Source: Streptomyces nigrescens (GTDB lineage: Bacteria > Actinomycetota > Actinomycetes > Streptomycetales > Streptomycetaceae). Taken from it: a stretch of DNA of 64,000 bases. Shown one piece after another: positions 18,101 to 25,380 of this stretch; within the stretch, counting starts at the first letter, position 1, and the number at the start of each line of letters is the position of its first letter. The DNA is taken from contig AP026073.1 of assembly GCA_024349765.1 (NCBI GenBank), forward strand, positions 7,874,001-7,938,000, written 5' to 3'. A program made the position numbers and the translations under genes. Under the pieces are notes generated by a model. That model did no database searches. It saw only the letters and a program-made list of their open reading frames with translations, and was not told where the DNA came from.

Positions 18101-18706
18101 GAAGATCCCGGCGCCGGTGCCGCCGGCCACCGAGAAGGCGACGAAGACGTCGCAGCCGTTGACCTTGCCGCCGCCCAGTTCGCTCAGTTCACCGGCCGAC
18201 TTGGCGATCGCGTCGATCGCCTGGAGCAGCGGCTCCAGGACCGGGGCCAGGCTGTGCCGCAGGGTGGCGAACAGGGCGGCGCGGCCGACGGTGGGCAGCT
18301 GGCCGGCGCCGTTGTGGAGCGGGGTGACCTTCGGTTCGTCGATGCGCGGCGGCAGCCAGTCGGCGACCTCCTCGCGCAGGCTCGCCCGGAGCATCTTGGT
18401 CACTTCCGGCGAACTGTCGAAGTTGGGCAGCAGGTTGTGGGTGGCCCGCGAGGTACGGGCGTACGCGGCCCGCAGCGACGGGTCCACGTTGAACTGCGGC
18501 AGGCGCTGGAGGTCGGTCTCGCTGTAGTCGGCGTACACGAACTGCAGGCAGTCGGGGAGCTGGTAGGGGGCGTGGCCGCTGAGGTGGCTGAGCGCGACGC
18601 CGTCCGGACCGCACAGCTCGGCCCGCAGCCGGCGCTCCAGTTCGGCGCCGACCAGGCCACCGGTGCCGCCCAGGCCGACGAAGAGCATCGGCTGGAAGAT
18701 TTTCAT
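15194..18706 (-). CDS. Tubulin/FtsZ-like GTPase domain protein (Tubulin_2 type) with charged RD-repeat tail
   Basis: 1170 residues. ATG 18706 is preceded by GGGAGGAACCC. The N-terminus F-V-G-L-G-G-T-G-G gives the first nucleotide-binding loop (residues 11-17). The tubulin signature S-V-A-G-G-T-G-A-G lies at about 192-200, followed by helix I-F-L-D-Y-L-H. The length is about three times FtsZ, matching the large tubulin-like proteins known in actinobacterial conflict-type loci, with a long helical middle. The last 60 residues are alternating Arg/Asp (R-D-R-E-D-R-D-R-D-P) and then W-D-G-D-A-E, an acidic/basic tail loosely like eukaryotic tubulin tails. It probably binds GTP. Whether it polymerises is unknown. 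Confidence 0.85.
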   Translation of the reverse strand: MKIFQPMLFVGLGGTGGLVGAELERRLRAELCGPDGVALSHLSGHAPYQLPDCLQFVYADYSETDLQRLPQFNVDPSLRAAYARTSRATHNLLPNFDSSPEVTKMLRASLREEVADWLPPRIDEPKVTPLHNGAGQLPTVGRAALFATLRHSLAPVLEPLLQAIDAIAKSAGELSELGGGKVNGCDVFVAFSVAGGTGAGIFLDYLHLINQAFKMRRFDGVKIYPLVVMPSSFSSAAGGGREADLNAARALVDLFRLVDGQNAPTEGAEIGDLDHDSSGLGIRYPGTTPIRLRTGILPTAFLFSPTAGIRQDDLRRSIVSLVMSLIGTELGDGRSRGRTTAADDDYQTFAASFINRGVHRSAMSPTGIGRQGVSTSLVASMTAPMDQLADLVAGRLLREAVTDLVERPRTTLRDGAVPMIRQLFADSGLEELWERRQLPVPEPEPLPRGSRAIEQALGERIADMQRLLADLQSVADRQTASMADRFVPRPAIDKFLQSVDPFLAERIVRGVPDSDEPIARLGFLGMLNSRAVAPQRPAGVTDQPPKTPRIKGRLAGMSPARWGDDDVQEALRAQDAWYLWRSRIVWHEAWREQQQRWQPQADAAGTDLGRLVNAFRKHSEQERKLSAQKGLELYEDRTGISYLLPPQRTLNHFYEDLVTRLVRREGLREHDDEAALLLKMVDGDTWRAVHAQSRRNPDGAVAAVKAQLEGRITRLFAESGEHLEERPLLPPMGTLLAAAAGDADATDQVSKEALELFGRKLTGLLPVGFTPEGTGPLRVLVTYPRVQAVEEVQEFLGKALRLPSDAKNSVEYRGVESDSITVVLFRSEMSLTQVPEARKVLRQWARAKDSEQAHDVLRWRQRLGYRDSWMVSSEEDRRAILHRLLCCMWNGQVDVVDGDTSSPDRVRLRLFPEKGENVPGVRLRLGDFPGGVSSWAELLRSYERWTVLDDERIVEDYCRELMGAQPQGLARSGSDPHPLFVELVEKIAPAQLRLLEDRRERGGERVEGWVRPLWEFWAETLPAALDTEFGDQRAIQPTLRTLLEHVRGGTPEPRPRKEFSEPRRPVTEDDDWGTAPRSSAGAYRDDDAYGEDAYGSDRDREDRDRDPGRDREDRDPGRDSDRDRLNGHAAGDGRPWAPWDDEAREDRSSGGADDGGRDRARRNPWDGDAE

Positions 18707-18794
18707 GGGTTCCTCCCGTTGTGGCCGTACCGGCGGCCGGTCCGTCGTCGATCTGTGCGGTGCGCGCGGCCCGGCGGCCGCGGGGCGGTGCGCC

Positions 18795-18825
18795 GGGGCG
18801 GGCCGGTGCGCGACCGGCCCGCCCC
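18795..18825. terminator. Strong hairpin right after the vWA gene, inside the ten-gene run
   Basis: GGGGCGGGCCGGT (18795-18807) pairs perfectly with ACCGGCCCGCCCC (18813-18825) around 5 nt, only 5 bp past the vWA stop codon and about 90 bp before the tubulin-like start. It should end or attenuate transcription between the two halves of the cluster. Confidence 0.7.
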
Positions 18826-18830
18826 GCGCG

Positions 18831-21164
18831 TCACCGGTACGACTCGTAGGTGCTGGTGCCGTCGTCCTCGGTGGCGGCCGTGGGGGTGGTGGGGGTCCGG
18901 CCGGTCCGCGGCCGAGAGCCCCAAGTGGGATGGTTGCGGCGGGACTTGGTGGAGCGGGTCTCCTCGCCGAGGGAGAGGCTCAGCCCGTCGGCCAGCGGGA
19001 CGGTGCCGTGTGCGGTCAGCCGGGTCCGCCCGGCGCCCCGCTCACGCAGCCACGCGCCGCCCTCGGGGCTGCGCTGGATCGCGTACCGGCCGTGGTTGCG
19101 CCGCTCGATGCGCGGACTGCGGTGCGGTTCGACGACCGCGAACTCGTACCACTGCTTGTGCCCGTGCCCGGCCGGGTGCGTGGCGACCACGTCGCCGTCC
19201 TCGGAGACCAGTTGCAGCACCAGGCCGTACGGGTCCAGGCGGCCGCGCCGCTGCCGCAGCCAGGCGAGGACCACGGCGACGACCGCGGCGATCACCGCGG
19301 CACCGATGAGGAACGCCCACCAGTACGCGTCCCAGATGCCGGGCTCCGGCGTCACCGTCACCGACAGCGGGGCCCGCACCACCGTCCGCTCGTGGTCGGT
19401 GGTGTCGACGGCGGTGACGGTGCCGCCGAGCTTCAGGCCGTCGTCGTCGAGGCGGTCGCCGAAGGCGTCGGCCGGGCCGAGGCGGACCGTCACCGTCTTC
19501 GTCCCGGAGTCATGGGGCGTCAGCTCGATCTCGGCCGGGGTGACCGACACCAGCCCCGGCTGGAGGTCGGCGACCGACAGTCGCAGGGTGTGCGGGGTCT
19601 TGCCGGTGTTGTGGACGTTCAGGGTGCCGGTGACCTCGTCCCCGGGGTGGGCGTCCGCGGCCGGCAGCCGCAGCGTGCCGGACACCGGCAGTACGTCCGG
19701 CGCGACCAGGCCGCTCTCGCTGCGGGTGTCCGCGCTCAGGCCCGACGCGGTCAGCGTGCCGCTCACCTTCAGCGCCCCGTTGGCGCTGTGCGGGATCGTC
19801 ACGGAACCGGTGAACGAGCCGTCGCTCGCCGTGGGGTCGGGCCCCTTGCCGTCGTCGGTGAGCCGCAGCGGCACCGCGGCGAAGCCGTCCCCGGTCAGCT
19901 CGCTGCGGACCCGCAGCCCGGCGTAGTCCCGGGGGTCCTTGATCTGGTAGCCCTCGCGGGTCTGCAGCCGCATGGTCACCGTGGCCTTCTGGCCGGCCTG
20001 CGGCGACGGCGGGTCCATGGTGATCGCGCCGCGCAGCTCGCCCTGCCACAGCACGCTGACCCCGACCGGCAGCGAGCGGTGCCCCTCGGGCGCCTCGGCC
20101 TTCACCTGCCACACGCCGGGCACCGGGTCGACGATCTTCAGCGCCTCGACGGTGTCCCCGGCGCCCGCCAGCTCGAAGTGCGACTTGCGGTACGACCCCG
20201 AGGTGGGCACCTGATGGCCGTTCGGGTCGATGTAGGTGATCGTCACCTTGGGGTCGCTCTTGTCGACCACGATGCTGCCCACGGTCGCCAGCGGCGAGAT
20301 GCCGACCTCCATGGTGGCCGGCGGCAGTTGGGGGCTGGAGCCCGGCTGGTAGCGCAGGCAGTGCGCCGCGGCGAAGACCTTCTCCAGCTTCGCGCCGAGG
20401 TCCTTGGCGCCGGAGATCTTGTCGGCCGTCGGCAGCGCCGAGGGCAGTTCCACACAGCCCTTCTGGTAGCCGCCGGCGGCCATCCGGTCGAGCTGCGCCT
20501 TGTCCGGGTCGGGCCCGAAGCCCAGCGGCCAGATCTGCACCCCCTGCGCCCGGGCGTTCTTCAGCTCCAGGTCCAGCTGCCGCTCGCCCTCGTCCTTGCG
20601 GTGCGCGGGGTCGCCGTACTGCGGGCTGCCGGTGACGTCCATCTGCCCGTCGGTGAGCAGGAACAGCACCCGCGGCACCGACGGGTCGGTGCCGGAGCTC
20701 AGTTCGTGCACGCCCTGGCGTATCGCGCTCGGGAAGTCCGTGCCGGTGCCCTCGTCCTTCTTGCGGCCGTGCAGCTTGCCGACGCACCCGCCGATCGAGT
20801 CCCGCCCGGCCGCGTCCAGCGTGGTCCGCGGGCACACCGGGTCCACCGCACGCTGGTCACCGGACTCGGCGGCGGCGAAACCGAAGACCGTGACGTGGGA
20901 CGCCGAGGAGACGTCGCCCACCGCGATCCGGGCGGCGGCGGCCTTCTCCGCCTTCATGTCGTCGGGCGCCAGACTGGCCGACTCGTCCACCGCCACCGCG
21001 TAGTTGACCGACGTGAAGGCCGGCTTCGACGCGGCCGCCGGCACCGGATCATGGGCGGCGGGTGCCAGCAGGGATATCAGCGCCGCGGCGCCGCCCAGCA
21101 CACGGACCGCACCGCGCCGCGCCCAGCCCCTTCCGTTCCGCCGTTTTCCCCTCACTGTTCCCAC
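18831..21164 (-). CDS. von Willebrand factor A protein with secretion signal and C-terminal TM segment
   Basis: 777 residues. GTG 21164 is chosen because AAGGGGAC lies 6 bases upstream (GTG 21155 is an alternative). A basic lead and hydrophobic stretch (20-36) form a signal peptide. The vWA domain spans about 52-275, with MIDAS motif D-E-S-A-S at 60-64, a Thr near 142 and T-D-G at 171-173, so metal-dependent ligand binding is likely intact. Several Ig-like beta domains follow (about 290-600). One TM helix (about 615-637, Y-W-W-A-F-L-I-G-A-A-V-I-A-A-V-V-A-V-V-L) precedes a basic cytoplasmic tail of 140 residues. I infer a cell-surface ligand-binding receptor that passes a signal inward. Confidence 0.8.
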   Translation of the reverse strand: MGTVRGKRRNGRGWARRGAVRVLGGAAALISLLAPAAHDPVPAAASKPAFTSVNYAVAVDESASLAPDDMKAEKAAAARIAVGDVSSASHVTVFGFAAAESGDQRAVDPVCPRTTLDAAGRDSIGGCVGKLHGRKKDEGTGTDFPSAIRQGVHELSSGTDPSVPRVLFLLTDGQMDVTGSPQYGDPAHRKDEGERQLDLELKNARAQGVQIWPLGFGPDPDKAQLDRMAAGGYQKGCVELPSALPTADKISGAKDLGAKLEKVFAAAHCLRYQPGSSPQLPPATMEVGISPLATVGSIVVDKSDPKVTITYIDPNGHQVPTSGSYRKSHFELAGAGDTVEALKIVDPVPGVWQVKAEAPEGHRSLPVGVSVLWQGELRGAITMDPPSPQAGQKATVTMRLQTREGYQIKDPRDYAGLRVRSELTGDGFAAVPLRLTDDGKGPDPTASDGSFTGSVTIPHSANGALKVSGTLTASGLSADTRSESGLVAPDVLPVSGTLRLPAADAHPGDEVTGTLNVHNTGKTPHTLRLSVADLQPGLVSVTPAEIELTPHDSGTKTVTVRLGPADAFGDRLDDDGLKLGGTVTAVDTTDHERTVVRAPLSVTVTPEPGIWDAYWWAFLIGAAVIAAVVAVVLAWLRQRRGRLDPYGLVLQLVSEDGDVVATHPAGHGHKQWYEFAVVEPHRSPRIERRNHGRYAIQRSPEGGAWLRERGAGRTRLTAHGTVPLADGLSLSLGEETRSTKSRRNHPTWGSRPRTGRTPTTPTAATEDDGTSTYESYR

Positions 21165-21241
21165 GGCCGTCCCCTTATTTCGTTTCTGCGTCGTGTGCGT
21201 GGTGGTGCGCCGCCGGGCGGCGGCGCCGGGCCGGCCGCCGG

Positions 21242-21793
21242 TCAGCGCGCGGTCAGGCTCCAGGCCAGGGCCAGCGCCGCCGAAGGGGCCAGCGCGCCCA
21301 CCGCCCAGCGGATGGCCCGGTATTTGGCGGACAGGATCGAGCTGACGTCCACGGCCTGGATGAGCAGCCACCCGACCGGGTCCCGCCCGGCCGCGGCGAC
21401 CTCGGCGGCCAGCCGGGGCAGGTCGTTTGGGGCCAGCAGATCGCCGAAGAACGTCACCCCGTCCTGCGTGCGGAGCGTGCCGGTACGCGGCATCAGCGCC
21501 CGGACCAGCGCGGCCACCGCGACCGCCCAGAGCACCCCGGCGGCGACCAGCGTGAGGTCGGCCGGACCGCGCCAGTCGGGCGCGCCGTGCCACCCGATCA
21601 GGAACGCGGGCAGCGCCAGCGCCCCGGAGAGCAGCACGGCCGCCTTGGAGTCGGCCCGTCCGAGGTCCTCCCGGACCGTGTTCAGCAGCCGTTCGGCGAT
21701 GCGTTCCCCCGCCCGGTCGTGGCCGTGCCGACCCCCGTCCGGCACCGGCACGACCGGGTCGGGGGAGTTCCTCGTACCGCCGTCGGCCGTCAT
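21242..21793 (-). CDS. PycTM-like membrane effector (Pycsar effector family, DUF5706)
   Basis: 183 residues, with the ATG overlapping the upstream stop (TGATG). After a hydrophilic lead comes R-E-D-L-G-R-A-D-S-K-A-A (41-52), closely matching the R-A-D-x-K-A-A signature entering the first helix of PycTM/DUF5706 proteins. Hydrophobic segments lie at about 51-69, 80-100 and 163-180. In known Pycsar systems PycTM is opened by cyclic pyrimidine nucleotides made by a PycC cyclase and disrupts the membrane. Here a cyclase-like gene lies three genes upstream in the same run. Family assignment is from the motif and layout, and activity is inferred. Confidence 0.7.
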   Translation of the reverse strand: MTADGGTRNSPDPVVPVPDGGRHGHDRAGERIAERLLNTVREDLGRADSKAAVLLSGALALPAFLIGWHGAPDWRGPADLTLVAAGVLWAVAVAALVRALMPRTGTLRTQDGVTFFGDLLAPNDLPRLAAEVAAAGRDPVGWLLIQAVDVSSILSAKYRAIRWAVGALAPSAALALAWSLTAR

Positions 21794-22872
21794 CAGTCCT
21801 CCTCCGCCCAGGACCATCCGTCGTCGCGGCTGCGCCGGCGGCGGCGCGGCGGCTCGGGCTCGGCGTCCACCGGACCGCCGTCCGCCGGGTCGTCCTTGTC
21901 CAGGTACGACGGGCGCCCGGCCCGGGACGGCGGGTCGTCCGCGACCCAGTCCGGGGTGAACGGCTCGGACGTGCCCGGGCCCAGCTGCGGGGTGTCCCGG
22001 CGGGCGGGCAGCGAGCCGATGGGCCCCTGGACGCTGTGGCGGCCCCGGTTGAGCAGCTCCAGCGCCTGGGCCTCCACATCGGTGGAGTGGATCTGGCCGC
22101 TGTCGACCATGGCGAAGAGCCGTTCGACGCGCTCCTTCTCGTCGGCCCGGCCCTCCTGGCGGATCTTCTCCAGGAAGGCCTTGGCCGCCTCGGGCTCGGC
22201 CGCCAGCATGTAGCTGAGCTGGTCCAGCTCCCCGCCCTGGAGCATGGCCCGGAACTTGTTCTGGTGGACCCGGGTCACCTCCGCCGAGGCGTGCGCGTCC
22301 CGGATGTCGTCCATGTGATGGATCGTCCGGTCGTCCACCCGCAGCCGTACGTACAGCCGCACCCGCAGCCCGAGATCGGCGCCCAGGTCGTCCCAGCGCC
22401 CGCCGGCGCACTGCCGGGTGATGGCGCGGTCGGCCTGCTCGGCCTGGTTGACCGGGAACTCCGCGGAGACCTCCCGCAGCCGCTCCAGCGTCGGCGCGGT
22501 GAGCCGCTGCGCGACGTCGGTCACCACCTCGGTGGCGGCCAGATGGGGATCGCTCACCGTCCAGTGGATCTCCACCTCGGCCTTGAAGAACGTGGTGCCC
22601 CCGGCGGCCGGCAGCTCCAGCTGCAGCGTCGTGACGAACGTGCCGAGCGCGATCTCGCAGATGGTGTGCGGCCGGGCCAGCGCCCGCTTGTCGTGGTGCT
22701 GGACGCCGGAGACGGTCGCCACGCTGTAGCCGCCGTTCCGGTAGAACAGCACCGACGCGGTCCGCGCGCTGGTGTGCCGGAACGGGCCCGTCGGCGCGTA
22801 CTCCCGCAGGAACGGACCCGCCGGCCCCGGGCCGTCCGCCCCGCCCCCCGCCACGCCCTGGTCGTCAGCCAT
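21793..22872 (-). CDS. SPFH/band-7-like domain protein
   Basis: 359 residues, overlapping the NTPase gene by 8 bp. The first 210 residues read as strands then a helix in the order seen in SPFH domains: Y-S-V-A-T-V-S-G-V-Q-H-H-D-K-R-A-L, T-F-V-T-T-L-Q-L-E-L-P, a K-A-E-V-E-I-H-W-T-V-S-D-P strand, then V-V-T-D-V-A-Q-R-L and long amphipathic helices. The C-terminus is disordered with R-R-R-R-R-S-R-D-D-G-W-S-W. No N-terminal TM helix is visible, so membrane contact would be through a partner. Stomatin/prohibitin-like scaffolds often accompany membrane effectors. The fold is judged by pattern, so moderate confidence. Confidence 0.5.
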   Translation of the reverse strand: MADDQGVAGGGADGPGPAGPFLREYAPTGPFRHTSARTASVLFYRNGGYSVATVSGVQHHDKRALARPHTICEIALGTFVTTLQLELPAAGGTTFFKAEVEIHWTVSDPHLAATEVVTDVAQRLTAPTLERLREVSAEFPVNQAEQADRAITRQCAGGRWDDLGADLGLRVRLYVRLRVDDRTIHHMDDIRDAHASAEVTRVHQNKFRAMLQGGELDQLSYMLAAEPEAAKAFLEKIRQEGRADEKERVERLFAMVDSGQIHSTDVEAQALELLNRGRHSVQGPIGSLPARRDTPQLGPGTSEPFTPDWVADDPPSRAGRPSYLDKDDPADGGPVDAEPEPPRRRRRSRDDGWSWAEED

Positions 22873-25375
22873 GCGTTTCCTCCTGGTACCTCTCGCCCGT
22901 CCGGTCCCGCGGCGGGACGGCGAGCCACCACAGGGAGCGCGCCTGCGCGTCGGGGAGCGGATTGTCCGGATCCTTCATCATTCGGCGCAGCAGCCAGTCC
23001 AGCCGCCGCCGGTCGTGCTCCTCGGTCGCCAGCGCGGGCAGCAGCGCCGCCAGCCCCGGCTGGGTCCACTCCGTGCCGTCCTTGCGCACGGCCGTGCGCA
23101 GCAGGGCCTCCAGCGCGTCCATCGCCACTTCCTGCGACCGCGCGGTGTTCAGCGCGGTCCACATCAAGTCGGCCATGGGGGCGACGAGTTCGGGGTGCGC
23201 GACGGCGAGGGCGAGCGGCAGCGGCCAGTCCCCGCGGTCCCCGAGCCCGGAGTCGGGCTCGGAGTCCAGCACCTCGTCCACCTTGGTCACCGCGAGCCGG
23301 ACCGTGGTCACCAGACCGAGGTCCTGGTACGGCTCGCGCTTGTGGTGCGTCCACTCCGCCATCCGCCGCAGCACCGTCGCCCCGTCCGGCAGCGCCAGCA
23401 GCCGGACGACGTTGAACGAGGCGACCGCCAGCTGCTCCCCGTCGTCCCGCACCCCGATCCGGGCCAGGGCGTCCAGGGCGTCGTCCGTGGTGGCCGCGGC
23501 GTTCCCGTAGCCCAGCGCCATCGCCGCGGTCCAGCGCAGCGACTTCGTCCCGTACCGGCTCCAGTCGTCGACCAGCCGCCGCACCGCCTTGCGGTGCGAG
23601 GCGTGCCCGGCCGCCTGGTCCATCGTGGTGGCCGCGAAGATCCGCCGGCGCGGCGTGCCCGCCTCGGCGAGCGGCCGGATCAGCTCCGCGTAACCGTGGT
23701 CGAAGTCCCGTACGCACAGCTCCCCGGCGGCCACCGCGGCGCGCATCCACACCTGGGGACGGGGATCGTCGGCCAGCAGCCGCAGCCAGCGCACCACCGG
23801 GCCGCGGACCGGGAAGTGCCGGTCCCAGACCTCGCTGAGCACCGCGCCGGGCAGCGCCGCCCCCCGGTACCAGATCAGCTGGGCGGGCACCTCGGTGCCG
23901 GCCACCTCGACCTCGCCGTCGGTCAGTTCGGCCCGGGACAGCGCCAGGTCGGACTCCGGGTCGTCGCAGAACAGCGGCCGGGCCGGGGTGTGGTCCGGAT
24001 CGCTCTGGACCGACAGTTCCCAGGTCAGCAGGTGTGCGGCGGCGGCCACCGCGCTGTGCGGGGCGCCGCCCAGGACGGCCAGCGCGATCCGGAACGCCAC
24101 CGGGTGGAACAGCGCCGCCGTCCCCGGCCGCCGTCCCGCGCTCCCGTCCGCGGCCGGCGGCGGCGCGGCCAGCGCCCGGTCCACCCCGGCGAACCACTCG
24201 TGGGCCTGGCCCGTCGCGAGACTCCGGCAGCCGGTCAGCAGCTCCTCGTAGGAGACGTCGTCCAGCAGATGCCCGGCCAGCAGCGAGGCGAGCAGTTCGG
24301 CCTCGGCGGGGCGCAGGTCGTTCAGCCCGACCGCGTCCCTGATCTCCGTCTGCTCGGCCAACTCCTCGGCGTGGGCGAGGAGTTCGGCCACCCGCGTCCC
24401 GCCGTCCGGCCCCTCGTCCCCGGCCGCCGCGACGTGTTCCTCCAGCCGCTCCCGCAGCCGGGCGGTGCGCAGTTCCTGCGTGGGCACGGGCGGGCAGAGC
24501 ATTCCGTACCGCCCGGCCAGCAGCGGATTCGCCGCCGACCCGACCGTCACGACGATCACCGCGAACGACTCCCGCTCGTCCAGCGCCGCGGCCAGCCCGT
24601 CCAGGTCCATCGCGTCCGGCGGCAGCGCACCGGGCTTGCCGAGCGACAGCTCCAGCAGATAGCCGGTGCCGTGCCGCTCCTCCAGCGAACCGGCGAGCTT
24701 CGGCACACCGCCGTCCGTCTCGACGTCCACCCGCAACACCCGCGGCCCGGACCCGGATTCCTCGCCCGGGCCGTCCCCCGCGAGGGCGGTGACCTCGTCG
24801 AGGAGGGCCAGTGCGGTGCTGGTGCGCCCGGTGCCGGGCGCCGCGCCGAGCACCAGTAGCCGGCGGGCCCGCAGCGCGTTGCGCAGCCGTAAGTACCCCG
24901 CCGGTTCGACGTGCACCCGTCGGAGCCGGCGCAGCTCCTCGTCCGGTACCGGCCCGCTGCGCACCCCCGCCGCGGCCTGCCGGGCGTCCATCCGCAGGTG
25001 GATGTCCCCGATGTGGGCGCTCTGGATGTACGAACGGTCGAAGCTGTTCAGGTCCCGCCCGGTGTCGAACAGCATCCGGGTGGCGCGGCGGGCCCGCGAC
25101 GCGGCGGCGAGGTCGGTCGGCCCGTCCTCGCTCTCCTCCCCGGCGAGCGGATTGCCGGTGCGCTCCTTGAACCGCCCCGCGGCGCGCTCCCGTTCGCGTT
25201 CCCGCTCCGCGGCCTCGCCGCCGTCCTCGCCGCCGTCCCCCTTGTCGTCCGCCCCGCGCGCCCGGTCGTCACCGTCCTTGCCCCGGGCCTTGTGCTCGCC
25301 CTCCGGGGACGGCCCGCCGGCCGCCTTCGGGGCCTCGGGCTCGGCCGGTCCCCCCGCCTGCTCTTCCTCGGCCAC
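22865..25375 (-). CDS. Large P-loop NTPase with helical-repeat C-terminus
   Basis: 836 residues from GTG 25375, 5 bp after the cyclase-like gene. The first 95 residues are charged and disordered. A short motif S-Y-I-Q-S-A-H-I-G-D-I is at about 115-125. Walker A is G-A-A-P-G-T-G-R-T-S (177-186), with Arg instead of the invariant Lys, and F-A-V-I-V-V-T-V near 280 may be the Walker B strand without an acidic residue. The remainder (about 330-830) is helix after helix in HEAT/Arm-like rhythm, e.g. repeated R-W-x-A-A-M-A-L-G-Y. This recalls STAND-type NTPases. The altered P-loop suggests weak or no hydrolysis. It probably relays a signal between the cyclase-like protein and the membrane components. 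Confidence 0.65.
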   Translation of the reverse strand: MAEEEQAGGPAEPEAPKAAGGPSPEGEHKARGKDGDDRARGADDKGDGGEDGGEAAERERERERAAGRFKERTGNPLAGEESEDGPTDLAAASRARRATRMLFDTGRDLNSFDRSYIQSAHIGDIHLRMDARQAAAGVRSGPVPDEELRRLRRVHVEPAGYLRLRNALRARRLLVLGAAPGTGRTSTALALLDEVTALAGDGPGEESGSGPRVLRVDVETDGGVPKLAGSLEERHGTGYLLELSLGKPGALPPDAMDLDGLAAALDERESFAVIVVTVGSAANPLLAGRYGMLCPPVPTQELRTARLRERLEEHVAAAGDEGPDGGTRVAELLAHAEELAEQTEIRDAVGLNDLRPAEAELLASLLAGHLLDDVSYEELLTGCRSLATGQAHEWFAGVDRALAAPPPAADGSAGRRPGTAALFHPVAFRIALAVLGGAPHSAVAAAAHLLTWELSVQSDPDHTPARPLFCDDPESDLALSRAELTDGEVEVAGTEVPAQLIWYRGAALPGAVLSEVWDRHFPVRGPVVRWLRLLADDPRPQVWMRAAVAAGELCVRDFDHGYAELIRPLAEAGTPRRRIFAATTMDQAAGHASHRKAVRRLVDDWSRYGTKSLRWTAAMALGYGNAAATTDDALDALARIGVRDDGEQLAVASFNVVRLLALPDGATVLRRMAEWTHHKREPYQDLGLVTTVRLAVTKVDEVLDSEPDSGLGDRGDWPLPLALAVAHPELVAPMADLMWTALNTARSQEVAMDALEALLRTAVRKDGTEWTQPGLAALLPALATEEHDRRRLDWLLRRMMKDPDNPLPDAQARSLWWLAVPPRDRTGERYQEETHG

Positions 25376-25380
25376 GTGCC

